Of a stretch of DNA of 50,636 nt, positions 36,702-44,619 are shown piece by piece; position 1 is the stretch's first letter, and the number at the start of each line of letters is the position of its first letter. Location of the stretch: NCBI GenBank assembly GCA_031272075.1, contig JAISUK010000059.1, positions 1 to 50,636 of the forward strand. Reading direction: 5' to 3'. A program made the position numbers and the translations under genes. The stretch is from Dysgonamonadaceae bacterium. GTDB lineage: Bacteria > Bacteroidota > Bacteroidia > Bacteroidales > Azobacteroidaceae. The notes beneath the pieces are model-generated. The model worked only from the letters and a program-made list of their open reading frames with translations, was not told the origin of the DNA and made no database searches.

Positions 36702-37586
36702 ATGAAGCGATATTTTACGAAAGAAGTAATTATAGGCATAATTACAATTATCAGTTTGTTTATCCTTTATTTCGGGTTTAATTTTCTGAAAGGAATCAAT
36801 ATTTTTAAACCCACCAATCATTATTATGTAAGAATGGCAAATGTGACCGAGTTGCAGAAGTCCTGCGCGGTGTATGTGGACGGATTCAAGGTCGGATTGG
36901 TGAACGATATCCGCTACGATTATGAACATCCCGGCAATATTATCGTCTTGATCAGTCTCGAAAAAGGGATGAAAGTGCAGGTCGGGAGTTATGTCGAACT
37001 GTCTTCCAGCTTGACGGGCGGCGCCAGCCTCTCTTTTAAGCTGAATACCCATGTCACCAGTTATTGTCATGTGGGCGATACGATTGAAGGTGTGATGAAA
37101 CTCGGAATGATGGAACAGGTGGCCGAAGAGTTGCTTCCGCAAATGAAAGACCTGCTGCCGAGGTTGGATACTATATTATATAGTATACAAAAAATTGTCG
37201 CGCATCCGGTATTTTTTGAATCGCTTGACAACATTTCCCGCATCACGGCTAATCTGGAAATGACTTCCGGCGAATTGAACAAAATCGTATCGAATGATAT
37301 TCCCGTAATCTTGCGCGATTTTCGCACGATTTCTTCCAATGTCTCGCAACTGACTGACAACTTGAATAAAGTTGACCTCCAGTCGACCATGAATCTGGTA
37401 AATGCTACTGTGAAAAATATGGAAATGGCCACTTCTCAATTCAATAACAAAGAGAGCAGTTTGGGGTTATTGATGAACGACAGACAATTGTATGACAATC
37501 TCAACAGCACGGCCAATAATGCATCGCTGTTGTTAGAAGATTTGAGAAAGAATCCGAAACGGTATGTCCATTTTTCTGTTTTTTAA
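36702..37586 (+). CDS. MlaD-family (MCE) lipid-transport protein
   Basis: 294 residues: N-terminal membrane anchor (about 8-26, VIIGIITIISLFILYFGFNF), then an MCE domain (about 36-120; HYYVRMANVTELQKSCAVYV, GFKVGLVNDI, VELSSSLTGGASLSF) and a long helical C-terminal region (about 135-285). MlaD proteins form hexameric rings that move phospholipids between membranes. The ATPase and permease partners (MlaFE) are not in this window. Conserved downstream partner of the amidase in Bacteroidales. Confidence 0.92.
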   Translation: MKRYFTKEVIIGIITIISLFILYFGFNFLKGINIFKPTNHYYVRMANVTELQKSCAVYVDGFKVGLVNDIRYDYEHPGNIIVLISLEKGMKVQVGSYVELSSSLTGGASLSFKLNTHVTSYCHVGDTIEGVMKLGMMEQVAEELLPQMKDLLPRLDTILYSIQKIVAHPVFFESLDNISRITANLEMTSGELNKIVSNDIPVILRDFRTISSNVSQLTDNLNKVDLQSTMNLVNATVKNMEMATSQFNNKESSLGLLMNDRQLYDNLNSTANNASLLLEDLRKNPKRYVHFSVF

Positions 37587-37973
37587 TTTAGATCTAATCT
37601 AAATTATCTCATTCGGCGATTTTTTTTTTAATTATCCGCAAAGTTCGATTTAGATTAGGTCTAAGGTGGTTGCCTCGTTGAGGAAATTGACTTCAAATTT
37701 TGTGAAGAAAAATCTTAACAATCTTATTTTCAGAAAAATAAAAGAGATCTGGAATGTGGTTTAATCTTTTGACTTTAATCAACTGAAAATCAAATAATCA
37801 TCCCGATCGATTATAAAAATCTTAAGAAAGGCCTTTTTTGTTTCTTTTTTTTTTTCAAACTTTGTATGGCATTACGGAATAAAATAGAGAATCAACTTTA
37901 AGCCTTATCTTTTTAATCCGAATATCTTTAAATTATTGTAATTTAGTTACTAAAATTTTTTTTAATTTTAACT
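37585..37973. other. AT-rich, palindrome-bearing region upstream of dnaA (candidate origin or dnaA control region)
   Basis: 387 bp without a gene. A perfect hairpin AATTTAGAT-CTA-ATCTAAATT (37585-37605) recurs as an inverted copy ATTTAGATTAGGTCTAA (37648-37664), able to form a 17-bp long-range stem with one G-U. Between them is TTATCCGCA (37632-37640), one mismatch from the DnaA box TTATCCACA; weaker boxes are TGTGGTTTA near 37755 and TGTGGATTC over the dnaA start itself. Long T tracts flank it (37621-37629, 37846-37855). Neither hairpin has a U-run, so it is not a classic terminator. Origin function is inference. Confidence 0.4.
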
Positions 37974-39386
37974 GTGGATTCTAAACATGTAGATTTGTGG
38001 AATGATTGTTTGAAGATTATCAAAGATAATGTTCCGGAAACAATTTATAACAGTTGGTTTATACCGATAGTACCCTTAAAGTATGACAATGTCGCCTTTA
38101 CCATTCAGGTGCCGTCGCATTTCTTCTATGAATTTTTGGAAGAAAGGTATGCCGATTTGATTCATGCAGCGCTTGCCCGAATCATCGGGAAAGCAGGTAT
38201 CAAATTGAACTACAGGGTGATAGTTGACAGCAAGCAGAAAGGGGGAGCGACAACGATTCAAGGCGTCAGTACCAATGCGGTGAAACAAGATTTTGGTTCT
38301 CCCAAAGGTCTCAATAAATCGCCGAAAAATCTGGTGGAAACAACTGCTCGTGATTGGAATCCCAACCTCAATATGCGTTTTTCTTTCGACAACTTTTTTG
38401 AAGGAACCAGCAACAAACTGGCTCGTGCTATTGGAAAAGCAGTGTCTGAGAATCCCGGGAAGACTTCGTTTAATCCTTTTTTTATATATGGAGTTTCGGG
38501 AGTAGGGAAAACGCATTTGTGTCACGCCATCGGAACGGAAATCCTGAAGCGCTTCCCCGAAAAGAAGGTGCTGTATATCTCTTCCCATTTATTCCAAGTG
38601 CAGTTCTCCGACGCGGTGCTCAAAAATACCTCGAACGATTTTGTCAATTTTTATCAGGGAGTAGATGTCTTGATTATTGATGACATCCAGGAATTTGCAG
38701 GAAAAGAAAAGACGCAAAATACCTATTTTCATATCTTTAATCATCTGCATTTGCTCGGCAAACAAATCATCTTGACTTCCGACAAGCCGCCTGTCGAATT
38801 ACAAGGCTTGGAAGAACGCCTGATTAGCCGATTCAAATGGGGAATGATTGCTGAACTGGACAAACCGGATCTCGAACTCCGTAAAAAAATCTTGTCGAGC
38901 AAAGTGAAGCAAGACGGACTCAATATCGCGCCGGATATTATCAACTATATCGCCGAGCATGTCACAAATCATGTGCGCGACCTCGAAGGGATCGTTACTT
39001 CGTTGGTGGCGCAGTCGTTGGTGTACAATCGGAAGATAGACATGGAATTGGCTACGAGCACCATTGAAAAATTTGTCACGCTGTCGGCGTCCCAGCAAAA
39101 AATTACGGTGGAAAAGATTCAGCATATTGTCAGTGATTATTTCAAAATCACGCTCGATGCCGTCCATTCCAGATCGCGCAAAAGAGAAATTGTGCAAGCG
39201 CGCCAGGTCATGATGTTTTTATCCAAAAAATATACGGATTATTCGTATTCGCTTATCGGAAATATTGTCGGGAAACGCAATCATGCCACAGTTTTGTATG
39301 CTTGCAAAGCGGTGCAGGATAGCCTCGACATTGATAAAGGATTCAGAATAAAAATGAAAGATATCGAGGAGATGCTTAAAAGATAG
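37974..39386 (+). CDS. dnaA: Chromosomal replication initiator protein DnaA
   Basis: 470 residues from GTG 37974 (fits the family start, HVDLWNDCLKIIKDNVPETI). Domain I about 1-90, a short linker, AAA+ domain about 125-350 with Walker A GVSGVGKTH (Lys 179) and Walker B LIIDDIQEF, and DNA-binding domain IV with the signature GKRNHATVLYACKAV. It opens the origin. The preceding region has a DnaA-box-like site, suggesting autoregulation or an adjacent origin. An ATG at 37987 is out of frame and stops at once. Confidence 0.97.
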   Translation: MDSKHVDLWNDCLKIIKDNVPETIYNSWFIPIVPLKYDNVAFTIQVPSHFFYEFLEERYADLIHAALARIIGKAGIKLNYRVIVDSKQKGGATTIQGVSTNAVKQDFGSPKGLNKSPKNLVETTARDWNPNLNMRFSFDNFFEGTSNKLARAIGKAVSENPGKTSFNPFFIYGVSGVGKTHLCHAIGTEILKRFPEKKVLYISSHLFQVQFSDAVLKNTSNDFVNFYQGVDVLIIDDIQEFAGKEKTQNTYFHIFNHLHLLGKQIILTSDKPPVELQGLEERLISRFKWGMIAELDKPDLELRKKILSSKVKQDGLNIAPDIINYIAEHVTNHVRDLEGIVTSLVAQSLVYNRKIDMELATSTIEKFVTLSASQQKITVEKIQHIVSDYFKITLDAVHSRSRKREIVQARQVMMFLSKKYTDYSYSLIGNIVGKRNHATVLYACKAVQDSLDIDKGFRIKMKDIEEMLKR

Positions 39387-39429
39387 TTTCTGCGTCTCGC
39401 AAATCCGATACGGATTAAAATTATTTATG

Positions 39430-39437
39430 TATTTTTG
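39430..39437 (+). promoter_or_regulatory. -7 promoter box of malQ
   Basis: TATTTTTG, full -7 consensus, 42 nt before the GTG start. No clear -33 element. Confidence 0.5.
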
Positions 39438-39479
39438 CAGTATAAAAGATGAGTCTGAATGATTTAATATGAGTGGGGT

Positions 39480-42176
39480 GTGAAGATTAGCTTTAATATC
39501 AATTTTCATACAGTTTGGGGACAAACCCTCTATATCACAGGGTCGATCCCCGAATTAGGCTCTTGGAATGTTTCAAAAGCCTGTCCGATGAGTTATAAAG
39601 ACGACGGGAATTGGTCGTTAACCATCGAACTCCCCGACAAGGCCATCCACTTTGAATATCGCTATTTTTTGAGTTCGGATAATCAATTGATATTTGAGGA
39701 ATGGCAGAAAAATCATCGTTTGAATATCCGGAATACAAATCGCGCCTATTTCCTATATGATTATTGGCAAAATAAGCCTCAAAATCAGCTCTATTATTCT
39801 TCCGCCTTTGTTAAAAGTTTCTTCGCTCATCCACATTCACATCCATCCGGCACGAAAGTAAAGTCGAATAAAAAGATAGTAATCAAAGTATTGGCGCCAC
39901 GTGTAGGTCGAGGTCAGAGTTTGGGTATCTGTGGAAATCAGGCGCTGTTTGGTAATTGGGATGTCAGGAAATCACCGAGATTGGACTGCTCCCATTTCCC
40001 GGAATGGCGGATTGAGTTTGATGCCTCGCAACTGACATACCCCATAGCGTACAAATTCTGTATTCTCGACAACAGGGATAAATCATTGATCAGTTGGGAA
40101 AAAGGAGATGACCGGATGTTGAATCTCCCTTTGTCGAGCGATAATGAAGTACGTATTATTTCCGGATTGCAGTTTCGGGAATGTGAGCCGGAATGGAAAT
40201 GCGCCGGCCTGGTGCTGCCGGTATTTGCAATGCGCTCGAACGACAGTTTCGGGATAGGCGATATGAGCGACCTGTGCCTGATGCTCGCTTGGGCAAAAAA
40301 AACTTCCCAGCGGATCATTCAAATCTTGCCTGTCAACGATACGACCATGACGCATACATGGAAAGATTCTTATCCTTATAATATCCTTTCGGTGAACGCG
40401 CTCCATCCGCTCTATCTGAATCTTTTCAAGATGGGCCAACTGAAAAACAAAGACAGGATGTCCTTCTATCGGCAAAAACAGGAGGAATTGAATGGATTGA
40501 CCCATATCGATTACGAACAGGTGGACAAATACAAATGGATGTATTTCAACGAATTGTATGCGCAGGAAGGAAGAGAAACGCTCAATTCACCGGATTTTAT
40601 CCGTTTTTTCGATGAAAACAAGGAATGGTTGACGCCCTACGCGGCCTATTCTTTTTTGCGGGAAAAATACCGAACGCCCGATTTTCATCAATGGGGACAG
40701 TACGCCCGGTATCACCGAACAGATATTCTACAGTTGTGCGACAGTCAATCTCCTCATTACGATGAGATTGCATTGCATTATTATTTACAGTACCATTTGC
40801 ATAAACAATTGTCGGAAGCGCGTGATTATGCGCATGCTAACGGTCTGATATTGAAGGGTGATATTCCCATCGGAGTCGCTAAATGGAGTGTGGAAACATG
40901 GACAGATCCCGATTATTTTAATCTACAATTGTCTTCCGGTGCCCCGCCTGATGATTTTTCCGCCACCGGACAGAACTGGGGATTTCCGACTTACAACTGG
41001 GAAATCATGGAAGAGCGTAATTTTATTTGGTGGAAGAAACGTTTTTGTAGGATGGCGGATTATTTTGATGCATATCGGATTGATCATATCTTGGGTTTTT
41101 TTCGTATCTGGGAAATCCCGTACGAATCGCTGCAAGGCCTCTGCGGTTGGTTTAACCCGGCGCTACCGTTGTCGGCGTCGGAATTGGAGCATACAGGTTT
41201 TGATTTTGTCAAAGAAAAATATACCATTCCTCGAATCAATGAACGGTTTTTGTCGGAAATATTCGGGCAATATGCCGAAAAAGTCAGCGAACTATTTCTG
41301 CAACCTGCCGGCTCGCATTACTATCGGCTCAAGTCGACTTACGACTCCCAGCGGAAAATAGCGACGCACTTTTCAAGTCAGACCGACTCCGAGAGTGAAA
41401 TAATCAAAAAAGGATTGCTCTCCATTGCCAATGAAGTCTTGTTTATTGAAGATCCCCGCAAATCGGATCATTTTCATCCGCGGATCGCTGCCTCAACCTC
41501 GTATGTTTACCGGGAACTCTCAAAATCGGATCGGTATGCATTCGATTTTCTGTCTTGGGATTATTTTTACCAGCGGCATAACGAGTTTTGGAAAACTTGC
41601 GGATATAAACGGCTAAGTCCTTTGGCAAACTGTACTGATATGTTGGCTTGTGGAGAAGATTTGGGCATGATTCCTCAGTCGGTGCCGGAAGTCATGAGAA
41701 AACTCAGGATATTGAGTTTGGAATTAGAACGGATGCCGAAGGAGATGAATCGGGAATTTACCGACCTTAAGGCGCTTCCGTATCATTCCGTATGTACGAC
41801 TTCCACGCACGACATGGCTACGATCAGGGGGTGGTGGAAAGAAAATCGAGAAAAGACGCAACGGTATTATAATCAGGTATTAAATCAGGAGGGCATCGCT
41901 CCCGAAACTTGCCCTCCGGAAATATGCCGACAGATCCTCTTCAATCATTTGAACGCCCCTTCCATGTTGGTCATCATTCCATTGCAAGACTGGCTTGCGA
42001 TCGATGCGGACCTGCGGGCGCCGGATGCCGAAAGCGAACGCATCAACATTCCTGCCGATCCTGACCATTATTGGCGATATCGGATGCATTTGACGATCGA
42101 AGAACTGCTGGAAGCCGAACAATTGAATGTTGGAATCCGGGAGTTGATTTCCGGCAGCGAAAGGGATCAAGCCTGA
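39480..42176 (+). CDS. malQ: 4-alpha-glucanotransferase with two CBM20 domains (GH77)
   Basis: Disproportionates malto-oligosaccharides in glycogen/starch metabolism. 898 residues from GTG 39480: CBM20-like domain 1 (about 1-90, LYITGSIPELGSWN), domain 2 (about 125-240, LGICGNQALFGNWD), then GH77 barrel with LVLPVFAMRSNDSFGIGD, GDIPIGV, nucleophile Asp 535 in YRIDHILGFFR, acid/base Glu 726 in ACGEDLGMIPQ, and TSTHDMATIRGWW. The tandem CBM20 fusion is the usual Bacteroidota form. An upstream ATG (39469) encodes only MSGV, and its TGA overlaps the GTG start. It overlaps the convergent bactofilin gene by 10 nt. Confidence 0.95.
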   Translation: MKISFNINFHTVWGQTLYITGSIPELGSWNVSKACPMSYKDDGNWSLTIELPDKAIHFEYRYFLSSDNQLIFEEWQKNHRLNIRNTNRAYFLYDYWQNKPQNQLYYSSAFVKSFFAHPHSHPSGTKVKSNKKIVIKVLAPRVGRGQSLGICGNQALFGNWDVRKSPRLDCSHFPEWRIEFDASQLTYPIAYKFCILDNRDKSLISWEKGDDRMLNLPLSSDNEVRIISGLQFRECEPEWKCAGLVLPVFAMRSNDSFGIGDMSDLCLMLAWAKKTSQRIIQILPVNDTTMTHTWKDSYPYNILSVNALHPLYLNLFKMGQLKNKDRMSFYRQKQEELNGLTHIDYEQVDKYKWMYFNELYAQEGRETLNSPDFIRFFDENKEWLTPYAAYSFLREKYRTPDFHQWGQYARYHRTDILQLCDSQSPHYDEIALHYYLQYHLHKQLSEARDYAHANGLILKGDIPIGVAKWSVETWTDPDYFNLQLSSGAPPDDFSATGQNWGFPTYNWEIMEERNFIWWKKRFCRMADYFDAYRIDHILGFFRIWEIPYESLQGLCGWFNPALPLSASELEHTGFDFVKEKYTIPRINERFLSEIFGQYAEKVSELFLQPAGSHYYRLKSTYDSQRKIATHFSSQTDSESEIIKKGLLSIANEVLFIEDPRKSDHFHPRIAASTSYVYRELSKSDRYAFDFLSWDYFYQRHNEFWKTCGYKRLSPLANCTDMLACGEDLGMIPQSVPEVMRKLRILSLELERMPKEMNREFTDLKALPYHSVCTTSTHDMATIRGWWKENREKTQRYYNQVLNQEGIAPETCPPEICRQILFNHLNAPSMLVIIPLQDWLAIDADLRAPDAESERINIPADPDHYWRYRMHLTIEELLEAEQLNVGIRELISGSERDQA

Positions 42177-42544
42177 GGATAAAGCTCTCCGGAGGTGACT
42201 TCCGTCATCGTACAGGTGCCGTTAAATGTCGCTCCCGGCTCTATTTCCAGATTATTTGCAATGATATCTCCCTGGTAAATGACCGAAGATTTCAAACAAA
42301 GTGTTCCCTGCGCCTTGATATTTCCCTTGATTTTTCCCATCAATTCCGCATTGCTGCAATGGATGGATCCGATAATTTCGGCGCTCGGACCGATGACGAG
42401 CTTACCGACACATTCGATATTCCCTTCAAGCACACCGTCAATGCGAAAATCTTCTTCCGCTTTGATATTCCCTTTCACAACAGTGCCTGCTGCCAGACAA
42501 TTGTGAGTGACTCCTGTCGTAATAATTTGCTTAGATTTAAACAT
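42167..42544 (-). CDS. Bactofilin-family (polymer-forming) protein
   Basis: 125 residues; a right-handed beta-helix bactofilin (DUF583) core with repeating six-residue turns: AAGTVVKGNIKAEEDFRIDG, VLEGNIECVGKLVIGPSAEI, IGSIHCSNAELMGKIKGNIK. Bactofilins polymerise without nucleotides and scaffold cell-shape or envelope enzymes. It has its own promoter, interleaved with that of folB. The 3' end overlaps malQ by 10 nt. Confidence 0.92.
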   Translation of the reverse strand: MFKSKQIITTGVTHNCLAAGTVVKGNIKAEEDFRIDGVLEGNIECVGKLVIGPSAEIIGSIHCSNAELMGKIKGNIKAQGTLCLKSSVIYQGDIIANNLEIEPGATFNGTCTMTEVTSGELYPQA

Positions 42545-42560
42545 GACTTTATTTTTTTAG

Positions 42561-42591
42561 CAAAATTAATACAAGTTTGCCGAGAAACAAA
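42561..42591 (-). promoter_or_regulatory. Promoter of the bactofilin gene
   Basis: Minus strand: TTTG (42591-42588), 19-nt spacer, TAATTTTG (42568-42561). Full match to both elements. It interlocks with the folB promoter on the other strand. Confidence 0.7.
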
Positions 42592-42607
42592 TTAAATTTT
42601 ATTTTTG
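42576..42607 (+). promoter_or_regulatory. Promoter of folB
   Basis: TTTG (42576-42579), 20-nt spacer, TATTTTTG (42600-42607). Full match to both elements, 16 nt before the ATG, so the leader is very short. Confidence 0.75.
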
Positions 42608-42623
42608 TAGCAAATTCTTTTAT

Positions 42624-42983
42624 ATGAAGTCAAAAAATTGTATTATATTGGAGGGGATGCGCTTTTATGCGTTTCATGGTGTGTCGGAAGAAGAACGGCA
42701 TGTTGGAGCTTTCTTTTCGGTTGATCTCAAGCTGTATTTGGATTTGTCAAAGGCGTCGGAATCGGATTGTCTGGAGGATACTGTCAGTTATGCTTCCATA
42801 TATTCAATCGTGAAAAATGAGATGGCCGTTCCATCAAAACTGCTTGAGCATCTGGCGGGAAGGATTGTCCGGCAGATCAAGATGCAGTTTCGGCAGATCC
42901 GGCGGATTGAAATTAAATTGACAAAATTAAATCCACCGGTTGGGGGAGAAGTCGACAGCGCTTCAATTTTGCTTGTAAAATAA
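42624..42983 (+). CDS. folB: Dihydroneopterin aldolase
   Basis: 119 residues; folate pathway, cleaves dihydroneopterin to hydroxymethyldihydropterin. T-fold with ILEGMRFYAFHGVSEEERHVG (split; His-Gly-Val and the following Glu pair are the substrate-binding edge), DTVSYASIYSIV, LLEHLAGRIV, and the catalytic Lys in IEIKLTKLNPPVGGEVDSASI. Monocistronic as far as can be seen. Confidence 0.94.
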   Translation: MKSKNCIILEGMRFYAFHGVSEEERHVGAFFSVDLKLYLDLSKASESDCLEDTVSYASIYSIVKNEMAVPSKLLEHLAGRIVRQIKMQFRQIRRIEIKLTKLNPPVGGEVDSASILLVK

Positions 42984-43076
42984 TAATTCCACTTGAAACA
43001 AAAACAGGGAGAAAGGCGTTTAAATAAAAAGAGTTTTTTTTAGATCATTATATTTATTCATTAAAAAAGTAACGCT

Positions 43077-43658
43077 ATGAAATTTGAAATGCCTCAGTTA
43101 AATTACGGAATAGATGCCTTAGAGCCGGCAATCAGCCAACGAACAATTGAGTTTCATTTTGGCAAACATTTATCTACTTATGTAAACAATCTCAATAATT
43201 TAATTCCGAACACGCCTTTTGAAAATGCGTCGTTGGAAACGATTATTAAGAACGCCGATGGCGCCATTTTTAATAATGGAGCACAAGTATGGAATCATAC
43301 TTTTTATTTCAACTCATTTTCTCCAAAAGGCACGAAAGTCCTTGCGGATGAACTGTCAGCAAAAATCAATGAGCAATTCGGTGATTTTGAGAATTTTAAG
43401 AAAGAATTTGGGAATGCCGCCGTATCCATTTTCGGATCGGGTTGGGCTTGGTTGGTGAAAGACGGAGCCGGCAAACTCAGTATCCGCAAAGAAAGTAATG
43501 CGGGCAATCCCCTGCGCGACGGTTTTGAGCCCTTGCTGGTGTTTGATGTCTGGGAGCATGCTTATTACCTTGATTATCAAAACAAACGTGCAGATCATAT
43601 CAATGCGCTGTGGAATATTGTCGATTGGAACGTCGTTGCCGCGCGTTATTCCAAATAA
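43077..43658 (+). CDS. sodB: Superoxide dismutase (Fe/Mn family)
   Basis: 193 residues. Metal ligands His 27, His 74, Asp 157 and His 161 (DVWEHAYYLDY); Gln 70 in GAQVWNH is the position that favours the Fe-type. FGSGWAWLV is also typical. Bacteroidales enzymes are often cambialistic (Fe or Mn), which cannot be decided here. An imperfect -7 box (TATATTTA, 43049-43056) lies upstream. Confidence 0.96.
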   Translation: MKFEMPQLNYGIDALEPAISQRTIEFHFGKHLSTYVNNLNNLIPNTPFENASLETIIKNADGAIFNNGAQVWNHTFYFNSFSPKGTKVLADELSAKINEQFGDFENFKKEFGNAAVSIFGSGWAWLVKDGAGKLSIRKESNAGNPLRDGFEPLLVFDVWEHAYYLDYQNKRADHINALWNIVDWNVVAARYSK

Positions 43659-43660
43659 AA

Positions 43661-43692
43661 TTTTCTTTCCTGCTTTTTAATGCGTACCTTTG
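43661..43692 (+). promoter_or_regulatory. Promoter of the nucleotidyltransferase/ABC-F pair
   Basis: TTTT (43661-43664), 20-nt spacer, TACCTTTG (43685-43692, full -7 consensus), 21 nt before the ATG. Confidence 0.55.
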
Positions 43693-43713
43693 TACATCTA
43701 AAATTATGAGTAG

Positions 43714-44619
43714 ATGAAACCAACATTATTTGTTTTGGCAGCCGGCATGGGCAGCCGATATGGGGGATTAAAACAACTTGACGGACTGGGTCCGAATGGC
43801 GAAACGATCATGGATTATTCCATTTACGATGCCATCCGTGGAGGATTTGGGAAAGTCGTTTTTGTCATCAGACATTCGTTTGAGCAGGATTTTCGCGAGA
43901 AAATCATAAAAAAATACGAGCATGTCATTCCGGTTGAATTGGTGTTTCAGGAATTAGAATACCTGCCTGCAGGATTTCAGTTGAATCCGGAGCGAGTGAA
44001 GCCATGGGGCACCAACCATGCACTGCTGATGGGTAAAGATGTGATCAAAGAGCCGTTTGCAGTGATCAATGCCGATGATTTCTATGGCAGGGAAAGTTTT
44101 AAGATCCTGGCTGAATATTTATCCGGACTGGATGGGCAGAAAAATCATTACTGTATGATCGGCTATCAGGTCGGGAATACGCTCTCGGAAAAAGGTTCGG
44201 TAGCGCGTGGAATTTGCGAGAAAGATCAGGATAATAACCTGACCTCGGTCGTGGAGCGTACTTACATCATCCGTGATACGGACGGTTGCATCAAATACAA
44301 GGACAACGACGAACAGCTCGTGCCGATTGCAGAAAATACCCCTGTCTCCATGAATATGTGGGGGTTCACGCCCGAATATTTTGACTATTCCGAAGCCATT
44401 TTCACGGATTTTTTGAAAGAAAACAGCAACAACATCAAAGCGGAATTTTTCATCCCGCTGGCTGTAAACCAGCTGGTTATTACAGGCAAGGCGGTAGTGA
44501 AGGTGCTGGAAACGCCATCGAAATGGTTTGGAGTAACTTATACCGACGACCGGCAAAGCGTAGTGGACAAAATCAATCGGTTGGTAGAGCAAGGCGAGTA
44601 TCCTGCTAAATTATTTTAA
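43714..44619 (+). CDS. Sugar-phosphate nucleotidyltransferase-like protein
   Basis: 301 residues. Nucleotide-binding loop LAAGMGSRYGGLKQLDGLG is the signature of NTP_transferase enzymes. Also visible are FAVINADDFYG (metal-binding Asp pair) and WFGVTYTDDRQSVVDKINRL at the end. The nucleotide and sugar are unknown; it is shorter than GlmU and RmlA-type relatives differ in the second half. Start ATG 43714 is preceded by a three-codon ORF (43706-43717, MSR) whose TGA overlaps the ATG. Its stop overlaps the ABC-F start (TAATG), so the two are translationally coupled. Confidence 0.88.
   Translation: MKPTLFVLAAGMGSRYGGLKQLDGLGPNGETIMDYSIYDAIRGGFGKVVFVIRHSFEQDFREKIIKKYEHVIPVELVFQELEYLPAGFQLNPERVKPWGTNHALLMGKDVIKEPFAVINADDFYGRESFKILAEYLSGLDGQKNHYCMIGYQVGNTLSEKGSVARGICEKDQDNNLTSVVERTYIIRDTDGCIKYKDNDEQLVPIAENTPVSMNMWGFTPEYFDYSEAIFTDFLKENSNNIKAEFFIPLAVNQLVITGKAVVKVLETPSKWFGVTYTDDRQSVVDKINRLVEQGEYPAKLF

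Noticed and set aside
37585..37605. Hairpin after mlaD as an intrinsic terminator
   Set aside because: The stem is AT-only apart from two G-C pairs and has no T-run on either strand.
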